A DNA stretch of 64,000 nt from an uncultured Paludibacter sp. (GTDB lineage: Bacteria > Bacteroidota > Bacteroidia > Bacteroidales > Paludibacteraceae). The notes under the pieces were generated by a model, which had not been told where the DNA came from, ran no database searches, and worked only from the letters and a program-made list of their open reading frames with translations. The position numbers were made by a program, and so were the translations under genes. This document shows, in pieces, positions 1 through 7,915 of this stretch. The first letter of the stretch is position 1. Each line of letters opens with the position of its first letter. The stretch lies in NCBI GenBank assembly GCA_937927845.1, contig CALFXE010000089.1, positions 33,736 through 97,735 on the forward strand, written 5' to 3'.

Positions 1-106
1 CATCACAATCTGAAGCACCTCGTGATTGTATGGATTTAACCACTTTATACACTGTATATCCTACTGCTGCCAGAATTATCAATAATACTAAAATATGTTG
101 TCCCAT
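1..106 (-). CDS. Small FeoB-associated-type membrane protein (partial)
   Basis: The gene starts with ATG at 104-106 and runs off the left edge, so only 35 residues are visible. They begin MGQHILVLLIILAAVGYT, a single membrane segment, followed by a short basic stretch (YKVVKSIQSRG) and SDCD at the edge. This is the pattern of the FeoB-associated Cys-rich membrane proteins, which carry a C-terminal cysteine cluster and usually lie near ferrous-iron transport genes. It starts 44 nt downstream of rlmD on the same strand and may be co-transcribed. The cysteine cluster lies outside the window, so the family call rests on the N-terminus only. Confidence 0.55.
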   Translation of the reverse strand, partial: MGQHILVLLIILAAVGYTVYKVVKSIQSRGASDCD

Positions 107-150
107 TTTACTGAAATTTATGTTTTTTGAATGATTCCAAAGATAAATAA

Positions 151-1557
151 TTATTTTCTTTCTAACAATACTACATTTTCAACATGATGTGTATGTGGAA
201 ACATGTCGACCGGTTGCACTTTTGTAACTCTGTACGCAAAATCAAGCATGTTTAAATCACGTGCCTGTGTTGCGGGATTGCAACTTACATATACTATGCG
301 CTTTGGCTCTGCAAAAAGTATAGCATCGATAACGTCATTATGCATACCTGCACGCGGCGGATCGGTAATAATAACGTCAGGTTTCCCATGTTCAATAATA
401 AATTGTTGATTAAGAATATCTTTCATATCCCCCGCATAAAACAATGTATTATCAATTTTGTTCAATGCTGAATTTACTTTTGCATCTTCTATAGCTTCGG
501 GCACATATTCTATTCCTATAACTTGTTTTGATTTACTCGCAACAAAATTTGCAATAGTTCCTGTCCCTGTATATAAATCATACACAATTTCATTCCCACT
601 CAAATTAGCGAAGTCACGTGTTACTTTATATAATTCATAAGCTTGAAGAGAGTTTGTCTGGAAAAAGCTTTTTGGACCTATTTTAAATCTTAACTCTTCC
701 ATTGTTTCATAAATACTGTCAGTTCCTTGATAAACAAATACTTCCTGATCAGTAATTGTATCATTTGCTTTTGAGTTTATAATATATAATAATGATGTTA
801 TTTCAGGAAATGTCTCAGCCAGATGTTGAAGTAATGCTTCTCTCTTAATCTTATCCTCATGAAAAAATACCATGATTAACATCAACTCTCCTGTTGTACT
901 TGTGCGAACTACCATAGTGCGCAGAAAACCTTCCTGTTTTCTTAAATCGAAGAAAGTCAGCTTGTTTTTGAAAGCATATTCACGAATTTCATTCCTTAGT
1001 TTATTGGAAATATCATCTTGTAACCAGCATTTGTTGATATCTAAAACTTTATCAAACATTCCGGGAATATGGAAGCCTACGCCGTTCATGTTATGCTCCT
1101 GACTTGAATTCATTTCTTCGGTAGTAAGCCATTTTTTATTAGAGAAGGTGAATTCGAGCTTGTTTCTGTAAAACTCAGTGTTTTTAGAACCTAAAATCGG
1201 ATATATTTCAGGCAATTTGATTTTTCCAATACGCGTTAAATTATCTATAACTTGCTGATGTTTAAACTTTAGCTGTAGATTATACGGTAGCATTTGCCAT
1301 TTACATCCACCACATATACCAAAATGTTCACAAACAGGCTCTATTCTATCTTTAGAATATTCATGAAATTTAATTACACGAGCTTCAAGATATGCACTTT
1401 TCTTCTTAGTTACCTGCAAATCAACTATATCACCGGGAATTACATGTGGTATAAAAACTACCTTTTCATCTATACGTGCAATTGCTTTTCCTTCAGCAGC
1501 TATGTCTGTAATTAATATTTTCTCTAAAATAGGATGTGGTCTTTTGGTCTTTGCCAT
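151..1557 (-). CDS. rlmD: 23S rRNA (uracil-5-)-methyltransferase RlmD-type
   Basis: The 468-residue protein is a class I SAM-dependent RNA methyltransferase of the TrmA/RlmD family, which makes 5-methyluridine in 23S rRNA. An N-terminal TRAM-like beta-barrel (about residues 10-70) comes first. The iron-sulfur cysteines C76, C82 and C85 follow (CEHFGICGGC), with a likely fourth ligand in DINKCW. The SAM-binding motif YDLYTGTGTIANF and the TDPPRAGM loop lie in the C-terminal half, and the catalytic nucleophile is C426 in VSCNP. Length and motif order are normal. The ATG at 1557 is the only good start. In some genomes close homologues are named RlmCD, so the exact target uridine cannot be settled from sequence. 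Confidence 0.93.
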   Translation of the reverse strand: MAKTKRPHPILEKILITDIAAEGKAIARIDEKVVFIPHVIPGDIVDLQVTKKKSAYLEARVIKFHEYSKDRIEPVCEHFGICGGCKWQMLPYNLQLKFKHQQVIDNLTRIGKIKLPEIYPILGSKNTEFYRNKLEFTFSNKKWLTTEEMNSSQEHNMNGVGFHIPGMFDKVLDINKCWLQDDISNKLRNEIREYAFKNKLTFFDLRKQEGFLRTMVVRTSTTGELMLIMVFFHEDKIKREALLQHLAETFPEITSLLYIINSKANDTITDQEVFVYQGTDSIYETMEELRFKIGPKSFFQTNSLQAYELYKVTRDFANLSGNEIVYDLYTGTGTIANFVASKSKQVIGIEYVPEAIEDAKVNSALNKIDNTLFYAGDMKDILNQQFIIEHGKPDVIITDPPRAGMHNDVIDAILFAEPKRIVYVSCNPATQARDLNMLDFAYRVTKVQPVDMFPHTHHVENVVLLERK

Positions 1558-1626
1558 TGAAATTGTTATTTTGCTTTTGAATTGTTTTTAATAAAAATGA
1601 TAAAGATAATAAACACGATAAATAGA

Positions 1627-2520
1627 TCAAATCAGGCAAGCTAAAGCTATACTGTTAAATTTTGTTTCTATAGAATCGCTTCTTGATGTTAGTATGACAG
1701 GCTTTTCAGTCCCGAACGTCATACCTCCAATTTGTGCATGAGCAAAAGTTATCATGCTTTTATAGAATATATTTGCTGCATCTAAATCAGGAAAAACCAG
1801 AATATCGGCATCACCTTTTATCGGAGTATCAATTTTCTTAATCTTGCCTAATTCCGGATTTACTGCTAAAAATAAATCTAACGGTCCGTCTATTACAACT
1901 TCACCAAAAGCTCCTTCTTGTGCTTTGTCTAAAATAGTTTGATAATCAGTCATGAAATTTAACTTATGATTCATTTTTTCCGTTCCGTGTAATAAGGCAA
2001 TTTTAGGTTGTGTAATACCAAATTTTTTTGCTGTATCAATGGCATAATTTATCATAGCAATACGTTGTCGTAAATTCGGAGATGGTATCACTGCCGGATC
2101 GGTTATGAACATAAGTTTCTGATAATGTGGTGTCTCTACAGCAGCTACAAAGCTAATAACATTTCCGTAGGGCACTAAACCATATTCTTTGTTCAATATG
2201 GCATGAAGTAACACGTCTGTATTTACTAATCCTTTCATTATCATATCAGCATTGCCACTTTTCACCATTTTTACTGCCCAAGTTGAGGCATCTGTTTGGT
2301 TATCGCAATGTGTAAAACTTATATTGTTTTCCTCAATAAAGTCCATATTAAAATCATGTATGTTCCCGATTATGTGGGTTGTAATAAATCCCATATCCAT
2401 AGCTCGTTTTATAGCTTCTAATGAATGGTCGTCTGATGGGTTGACCGCAACTAATCTTTTGATGCTTCTTAGTTGTTGTAAATGTTCTGTAAGTTCGGAA
2501 AATGATTTGATTGCAAGCAT
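1627..2520 (-). CDS. Phosphate acyltransferase (phosphate butyryl/acetyltransferase)
   Basis: The 297-residue protein belongs to the PTA/PTB family, which moves an acyl group between CoA and phosphate (acyl-CoA + Pi to acyl phosphate + CoA). Family signatures include the early LVAVNPSDDHSLEAI, the GLVNTDVLLHAILN segment and the C-terminal GDADILVFPDLDAANIF. I chose the ATG at 2520. A TTG ten codons upstream lies inside the -7 promoter box and so should not be translated. No butyrate or acetate kinase is next to it, and the preferred acyl chain cannot be read from sequence. It is divergent from the GT117 gene at 2721. Confidence 0.85.
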   Translation of the reverse strand: MLAIKSFSELTEHLQQLRSIKRLVAVNPSDDHSLEAIKRAMDMGFITTHIIGNIHDFNMDFIEENNISFTHCDNQTDASTWAVKMVKSGNADMIMKGLVNTDVLLHAILNKEYGLVPYGNVISFVAAVETPHYQKLMFITDPAVIPSPNLRQRIAMINYAIDTAKKFGITQPKIALLHGTEKMNHKLNFMTDYQTILDKAQEGAFGEVVIDGPLDLFLAVNPELGKIKKIDTPIKGDADILVFPDLDAANIFYKSMITFAHAQIGGMTFGTEKPVILTSRSDSIETKFNSIALACLI

Positions 2521-2547
2521 AAAGTAGCTTTTAAATTTTTTATCAAA

Positions 2548-2555
2548 CAAAAGTA
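2548..2555 (-). promoter_or_regulatory. -7 box of the phosphate acyltransferase promoter
   Basis: TACTTTTG on the minus strand fits the Bacteroidota housekeeping -7 consensus TAnnTTTG. It lies 27 nt before the ATG at 2520. Its last three bases are the TTG that would otherwise look like an upstream start codon. Confidence 0.6.
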
Positions 2556-2640
2556 GTAATTTTCGTTGAATAGTAAACTTTCAATCAAATTCAAATTCCT
2601 AATAAATGTTTTTTTAGTTACTTGAAAAGAATTTTCTTTG

Positions 2641-2648
2641 TATCTTTG
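2641..2648 (+). promoter_or_regulatory. -7 box of the GT117 gene promoter
   Basis: TATCTTTG matches TAnnTTTG and lies 72 nt before the ATG at 2721. A TTG at 2622-2624 is a possible -33 element, but the 16-nt spacing is shorter than usual. Confidence 0.6.
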
Positions 2649-2720
2649 ACCGATTTTTCGTGAATTAATTAAGTCTCAATTTATTATACCTTCTTTTGAA
2701 GAAAATTAAAGTGCTTTAAA

Positions 2721-5700
2721 ATGAAAAAGTTCAGATTGCTTAATAATGTTTTTGGGTGGATTGCTTTTGCTATAGCAGCAGCTACTTATCTGTCAACAAT
2801 GGAACCTACAGCAAGTTTTTGGGATTGTGGGGAGTTTATCTCTACTGCTTTTAAATTAGATGTGGGTCATCCTCCGGGAGCACCTTTTTTTATGTTAATC
2901 GGACGCTTTTTCTCGCTGTTTGCTTCTGATGCTACTCAAGTTGCTTTAATGATTAATACTTTGTCTGCTCTGGCAAGTGCTTTTACTATCTTGTTCTTAT
3001 TCTGGACTATAACTCATCTCGCACGAAAAATTGTTATAACTGATAATGAAGGGTATTCTGTCGCTAAAACTTGGGGCATCTTAGGTGCAGGTATGGTGGG
3101 TGCTCTTGCTTATACTTTCTCCGATACTTTCTGGTTTTCTGCCGTTGAGGGTGAAGTGTATGCTTCTTCGTCGCTTTTTACCGCTGTAGTTTTTTGGGCT
3201 ATTCTGAAATGGGAACGTGTTGCTGATCGTCAGGGTTCCGACAAGTGGCTTATTTTAATTGCTTATTTGATGGGACTTTCAATAGGTGTCCACTTACTTA
3301 ATTTGCTTGCTATTCCGGCTATTGCTTTAGTTTATTATTTTAAAAATTATAAAGTTACTCCATGGGGTGTGGTAGGTGCTATGCTTGTGTCGATTACAAT
3401 TCTGGGTACTGTATTATATGGTATTATACCCGGTTCTGTTGAAGTAGCAAGCTGGTTTGAATTGTTTTTTGTGAATACACTTGGATTACCTTTTAATAGT
3501 GGAATGTATGTTTATTTGGTGCTAACTATTGCAATTCTGATTTGGGCTATATATGAAACTCATACTCAGAAAAATAATGTGCGGATGATTGTTTCTTTCA
3601 TTGCTGCTATTACAAGTGTTGGGATACCATTCTTTGGTTCACATTTTATATTAGGAGTAGTGATAGTGGCTGCATTGTTTTTTATTTTCTTTAAATTTAA
3701 AAAACTTGTCAATCCTCGTTGGATGAATACTGCAACAATCATGATTACTGTTATACTGATTGGATATTCATCTTATGCGGTTATTGTGATACGTTCTGCT
3801 GCAAATCCTCCTATGGATCAGAATTCTCCCGATAATGTATTTGCACTGAAGTATTATTTGAATCGTGAGCAGTATGGTGACCGACCTCTGTTTTACGGAC
3901 AGGCTTATAACGCTCCGGTTAAATTAGATATTGTCGGAAATACTTGCATTCCTAAGTATAAAACAGGTGCACCTTCTTATGCTCCTATGCCTAAAACTGA
4001 TAAGAATGAGAAAGATCAGTATTTTGTAACCGGTAATAAAATTGATTATGTGATGGATGATCGTTTTAATATGTTCTTCCCACGAATGTATAGTACAACT
4101 CCCTCGCATGTCAGTGCATACAAAGCATGGGGAGAAGTGAAAGGTAAAAGGGTAAGATTTGATTATTGTGGACAAGACCGTACTGAATATGTGCCTACTT
4201 TTACCGAGAATTTAAGATTCTTCTTCTCCTATCAGGTTAATTTCATGTATTTTAGATATTTTATGTGGAATTTCAGTGGGCGACAAAATGATATTCAGGG
4301 ACATGGTGAAATAGAACACGGTAATTGGATTACAGGTTTTAAATTTATTGATAACAAATTAGTTGGAAATCAAAATAATCTTCCTTCCGAACTTAAAGAT
4401 AATAAGGGAAGGAATAAATATTATATGCTTCCTCTAATTCTTGGTATTATAGGTGCTGTGTTTCTACTGAAAAATGGTAAAGAGGGTAAACATTCATTTT
4501 GGATTACTGCACTTCTATTCTTCCTAACCGGTATCGCAATTGTAATTTATCTTAACCAAACTCCTTATCAGCCGCGTGAAAGGGATTATGCTTATGCCGG
4601 TTCTTTCTATGCGTTTAGTATTTGGATCGGGCTGGGAGTTCTGGGTCTCATTAAGTTTGTTGAAAAATATCTTCCCAAAACTGCTACGGCAATATTGGTG
4701 TCGGTTGCAGCTTTAGGTGTGCCGACTTTGATGGCTGTCGAAAATTGGGACGATCATGATAGAAGTAATCGCTCTGTTGCACGCGATTTTGGTCATAATT
4801 ATCTTGCATCATGTAAGGAGAATGGTATAATTTTTACTAATGGCGATAATGATACTTTCCCATTATGGTATAATCAAGAGGTTGAGGAAAATAGAACAGA
4901 TCTTAGAGTATGTAATTTAAGTTATTTGCAAACCGACTGGTATATAGATCAGATGAAACGTGGTGCGTATCTATCACAACCGCTTCCAATATCTTGGACT
5001 CAAGAACAATATGTGTCGGGTACTAATGAAGTTATACCTTTAAAAGATATAAATAAAAATCCGCTTGATGTTGAAACTGCTTTCAAAATTGCACTCGATC
5101 CTGAAATAAAAGTTGATGGCGAAAGTGTTATTCCTTCTAAGCAATTGTTTATCCCTGTGGATAAAAATGAAGTGTTGACATCAGGCGTTTTAGGTGCAGA
5201 CAGAGAAGATGAAATAGCATCTCAAATTAATTTTGATTTGTCGAGTAAATCCCGTCTGACTAAAAGCGAATTGATGGTTATAGAAATGTTGAAGGAGAAT
5301 AAATGGAAACGTCCTTTCTATTTTGCTGTTACAGTTGGCGATGATTATTATCTTGGATTAAATGACCATTTCGAACTTACCGGATTAGCTTATCAAATTA
5401 TGCCAATTGATTCGAAAGGTGAAGGTGCCGGTGTTAATGTCGACGAGATGTATGATAATATGATAAATAAATTCAGATATGGAAATGTTGCCGATCCAAA
5501 AGTGTATCTCGATGAAAATACGCTTAGGATGTGTCGCACTCATCGTATGATGTTCTCTCAGCTAATAGGTACTTTAGTTGATAAAAATGATAGTGTCAGA
5601 GCAAAAAAAGCTCTCGATTTTGCAATGGAGAAAGTACCGGGAACTACTGTTCGCTACGATTATACATCAGTACCAATGGCAGAGTCTTGTTACAAGCTTA

Positions 5701-5936
5701 ATGAGTTTGATAAAGCTAATGAAATCATGTCGGCTATTGCTGATGATTGTGTAGAATATCTTACATGGTATTTCAGTTTGACAAATGCACAGAGGAAAAG
5801 TTCTGAAAATCGTATCGGACATAATTTTGGTGTGTTTAATCTGGTGCTGACTAAAGCTGACAGTTATAATCAAACAGAATTTTTGCATAAGTATATGTCT
5901 GCTTATGAGCAGTTTTCTAAATATGTAAGAAATTAA
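2721..5936 (+). CDS. DUF2723/GT117 family membrane glycosyltransferase
   Basis: The 1071-residue protein has the DUF2723 domain, the bacterial counterpart of eukaryotic TMEM260, a protein O-mannosyltransferase (CAZy GT117). The N-terminal half is a polytopic GT-C fold. The first luminal loop carries TASFWDCGEFI and DVGHPPGAP, the acidic and proline motifs typical of lipid-linked-sugar glycosyltransferases. About ten membrane segments follow, then a second conserved loop QTPYQPRERDYAYAGSFYAF, then a roughly 400-residue soluble C-terminal domain. The start is ATG after a clear -7 box. It is followed after 6 nt by a NodB-type deacetylase. The exact donor and acceptor are unknown. Transfer of a sugar to extracytoplasmic protein is inferred from the family. 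Confidence 0.85.
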   Translation: MKKFRLLNNVFGWIAFAIAAATYLSTMEPTASFWDCGEFISTAFKLDVGHPPGAPFFMLIGRFFSLFASDATQVALMINTLSALASAFTILFLFWTITHLARKIVITDNEGYSVAKTWGILGAGMVGALAYTFSDTFWFSAVEGEVYASSSLFTAVVFWAILKWERVADRQGSDKWLILIAYLMGLSIGVHLLNLLAIPAIALVYYFKNYKVTPWGVVGAMLVSITILGTVLYGIIPGSVEVASWFELFFVNTLGLPFNSGMYVYLVLTIAILIWAIYETHTQKNNVRMIVSFIAAITSVGIPFFGSHFILGVVIVAALFFIFFKFKKLVNPRWMNTATIMITVILIGYSSYAVIVIRSAANPPMDQNSPDNVFALKYYLNREQYGDRPLFYGQAYNAPVKLDIVGNTCIPKYKTGAPSYAPMPKTDKNEKDQYFVTGNKIDYVMDDRFNMFFPRMYSTTPSHVSAYKAWGEVKGKRVRFDYCGQDRTEYVPTFTENLRFFFSYQVNFMYFRYFMWNFSGRQNDIQGHGEIEHGNWITGFKFIDNKLVGNQNNLPSELKDNKGRNKYYMLPLILGIIGAVFLLKNGKEGKHSFWITALLFFLTGIAIVIYLNQTPYQPRERDYAYAGSFYAFSIWIGLGVLGLIKFVEKYLPKTATAILVSVAALGVPTLMAVENWDDHDRSNRSVARDFGHNYLASCKENGIIFTNGDNDTFPLWYNQEVEENRTDLRVCNLSYLQTDWYIDQMKRGAYLSQPLPISWTQEQYVSGTNEVIPLKDINKNPLDVETAFKIALDPEIKVDGESVIPSKQLFIPVDKNEVLTSGVLGADREDEIASQINFDLSSKSRLTKSELMVIEMLKENKWKRPFYFAVTVGDDYYLGLNDHFELTGLAYQIMPIDSKGEGAGVNVDEMYDNMINKFRYGNVADPKVYLDENTLRMCRTHRMMFSQLIGTLVDKNDSVRAKKALDFAMEKVPGTTVRYDYTSVPMAESCYKLNEFDKANEIMSAIADDCVEYLTWYFSLTNAQRKSSENRIGHNFGVFNLVLTKADSYNQTEFLHKYMSAYEQFSKYVRN

Positions 5937-5942
5937 TGTGTT

Positions 5943-6578
5943 ATGCAGGTTCCTTGTTTTATACGTCTTTTGTTTCCAAGCACAATATGGCGTATTAGAA
6001 CTAAATCAAAATTGATATATCTTACTTTTGATGATGGTCCTATTCCGGAAGTTACACCTAAAGTATTAGATATTTTAGATGAATATGGATGGAAAGCTAC
6101 TTTCTTTTGTGTTGGTGATAATGTGCATAAGTATCCGGAAGTGTATGGAGAGGTTTTGAAAAGAGGACATACTGTTGGAAATCATACCTTTAATCATGTA
6201 AGAGGATATAGATATTCGGTAGAGGAATATGTTGATAATGTGAGGCAGGCATCTGAATTTATTGATAGCAAATTATTTCGACCTCCACACGGTAGAATAA
6301 AATCATCACAGATAAAAGCTCTTAAAAATGATTATGAGATAATAATGTGGGATTTAATTACTTACGATTACGACAGGAATAAAAAACCTGATAAAATATT
6401 AAAAACAATAAAAAGAAATTTACGAAAAGGTTCAATAGTGGTATTTCATGATTCTTTAAAATCAAAAGAAAATGTCCTTGAAGTCTTACCCAAAGCGTTG
6501 GAGTACTGGACACAAAGAGGATATGGTTATGGAATATTTAAGGTCAATAGTCAACAGTCTATAGACCATAGACCATAG
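5943..6578 (+). CDS. NodB-type polysaccharide deacetylase
   Basis: The 211-residue protein carries the carbohydrate esterase family 4 motifs in order. These are TFDDG (D30 base, D31 metal ligand), HTFNH (metal ligands H81 and H85), RPPHG (113-117) and a late VFHDS (H169). It should remove N- or O-acetyl groups from a glycan. There is no convincing cleavable signal peptide; the N-terminus MQVPCFIRLLFPSTIW is only weakly hydrophobic. It starts 6 nt after the GT117 gene and is probably co-transcribed. The last ten residues (from N202) are encoded by a heptanucleotide repeat array that runs through the stop codon, so this tail is probably not part of the ancestral protein. Confidence 0.85.
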   Translation: MQVPCFIRLLFPSTIWRIRTKSKLIYLTFDDGPIPEVTPKVLDILDEYGWKATFFCVGDNVHKYPEVYGEVLKRGHTVGNHTFNHVRGYRYSVEEYVDNVRQASEFIDSKLFRPPHGRIKSSQIKALKNDYEIIMWDLITYDYDRNKKPDKILKTIKRNLRKGSIVVFHDSLKSKENVLEVLPKALEYWTQRGYGYGIFKVNSQQSIDHRP

Positions 6579-6622
6579 ACCATAGACCATAGACTAATCA
6601 CCAATTACTAATAACTAATCAC
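6543..6622. repeat. Heptanucleotide array, 11 words
   Basis: The stretch reads as consecutive 7-mers without a slip: GTCAATA, GTCAACA, GTCTATA, GACCATA four times, GACTAAT, CACCAAT, TACTAAT, AACTAAT, then CAC. Neighbouring words differ by one to three bases, so the array drifts while the 7-nt register is kept. It begins inside the deacetylase gene, supplies its last codons and the TAG stop, and ends just before the ATG of the DUF2851 gene at 6627. Confidence 0.9.
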
Positions 6623-6626
6623 AAAA

Positions 6627-7904
6627 ATGAAAGAGTTTGTTTTACATTACATATGGCAGCATAAGCTGTTTGTTCAACATGAATTAATATCTACTGACGG
6701 TCAGAGGATTGAAGTTATTGATGTTGGGAAGCCTAATATTCACGAAGGACCTGATTTTTTCAATGCTAAAATCAGAATTGGAAATACGATATGGGCTGGA
6801 AATGTTGAAATTCATAACTTTGCTTCTGATTGGAATAAACATCGACATCAAAGCAATAAAAACTATCAGAATGTAATTTTACATGTTGTTAAAAAAGCTG
6901 ATGTGCCTGTGTTTTTGCCTGATGGACAGAAAATTCCTCAGTTGGAGTTGACCTATGCTGATGAGATTGAGAGGAATTATGAGGCTTTGCAGTCGAATAC
7001 AAAATGGATTGCTTGCGAAGATAAATTGTGTGATGTGCCGGATATTATTATCAGTGAATGGAAAAGTGCGTTGATTAGTGAGAGACTTGAGCGAAAGGTA
7101 AAAGAAATTGATGATTTGTTGATGATGAATGATAATAATTGGGAAGAGACCCTTTATTTGGTTTTATGTAAATATTTTGGTTTTTCGGTAAATAATGAAG
7201 CATTTTTATCATTGGCTAAGTCTATACCATGGGTTGTGATACTGAAAAATTGTGATGAGACATTTAAACTTGAAGCTTTACTCTTCGGTCAGGCTGGTTT
7301 ACTTGAATCGTTCGATTGTAATGATGAATATATTCGAGACTTAACATCAGAATATGAGTTTTTCAGAAGAAAGTACAATCTTCAACCTATGGATAGTAGC
7401 AAATGGCGTTTGCTACGTTTAAGACCTGACAATTTTCCGTACATTCGATTAGCTCAATTGGCTTCTTTGTTAAGTGCTGAGCAAAAGATGTTTTCTAAAC
7501 TCATTAATAGTACGGATATTAAAAACATTGTTGATATTTTTAAGAATGTAAGTGTTTCTGAATATTGGACAACACATTATACGCCGAAAAACAAAAGTAC
7601 ATCGAGGTCGAAGAGAATAGGAGAGAGTTCGATTTTTAGTCTGATTATTAATGTTATAGTTCCTGTACTGTTTTGTTATGGTGAAAAGACTCAAAATCAG
7701 AATTTAAAAGATAGAGCAATGATATTTTTGGATAATTTGCCACCTGAAAATAACCATATTATTAGAAATTGGAATAATACAGGTGTGAAAATCGAAAACG
7801 CATCAGACACTCAATCACTGATTTACTTATATAAAAACTATTGTGAAAACAAGGATTGTTTAAGATGTAGGATAGGTTTTAAAGTGCTTACAAAATCAAT
7901 ATAG
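6627..7904 (+). CDS. DUF2851 family protein
   Basis: The 425-residue protein matches the Bacteroidota family DUF2851, whose function is unknown. The N-terminal part is the recognisable block: LHYIWQHKLF, then GKPNIHEGPDFFNAKIRIG, WAGNVEIH and NVILHVV. The middle is helical. The C-terminus has CENKDCLRCRIGF, a small cysteine cluster (C-x4-C-x2-C) that could bind metal. There is no signal peptide or membrane segment, so it is cytoplasmic. It follows the deacetylase after a repeat array and is itself followed 11 nt later by a lipoprotein gene. Confidence 0.8.
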   Translation: MKEFVLHYIWQHKLFVQHELISTDGQRIEVIDVGKPNIHEGPDFFNAKIRIGNTIWAGNVEIHNFASDWNKHRHQSNKNYQNVILHVVKKADVPVFLPDGQKIPQLELTYADEIERNYEALQSNTKWIACEDKLCDVPDIIISEWKSALISERLERKVKEIDDLLMMNDNNWEETLYLVLCKYFGFSVNNEAFLSLAKSIPWVVILKNCDETFKLEALLFGQAGLLESFDCNDEYIRDLTSEYEFFRRKYNLQPMDSSKWRLLRLRPDNFPYIRLAQLASLLSAEQKMFSKLINSTDIKNIVDIFKNVSVSEYWTTHYTPKNKSTSRSKRIGESSIFSLIINVIVPVLFCYGEKTQNQNLKDRAMIFLDNLPPENNHIIRNWNNTGVKIENASDTQSLIYLYKNYCENKDCLRCRIGFKVLTKSI

Positions 7905-7915
7905 ATTTGGTTAAA

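Noticed and set aside
2520..2550. TTG codons upstream of several ATG starts (also at 7907, 22648, 27471, 37965, 44033, 50813)
   Set aside because: At 2550 and 27471 the TTG is part of a -7 promoter box, and at 44033 it lies upstream of the promoter. In the others an ATG gives the normal family N-terminus or signal peptide.
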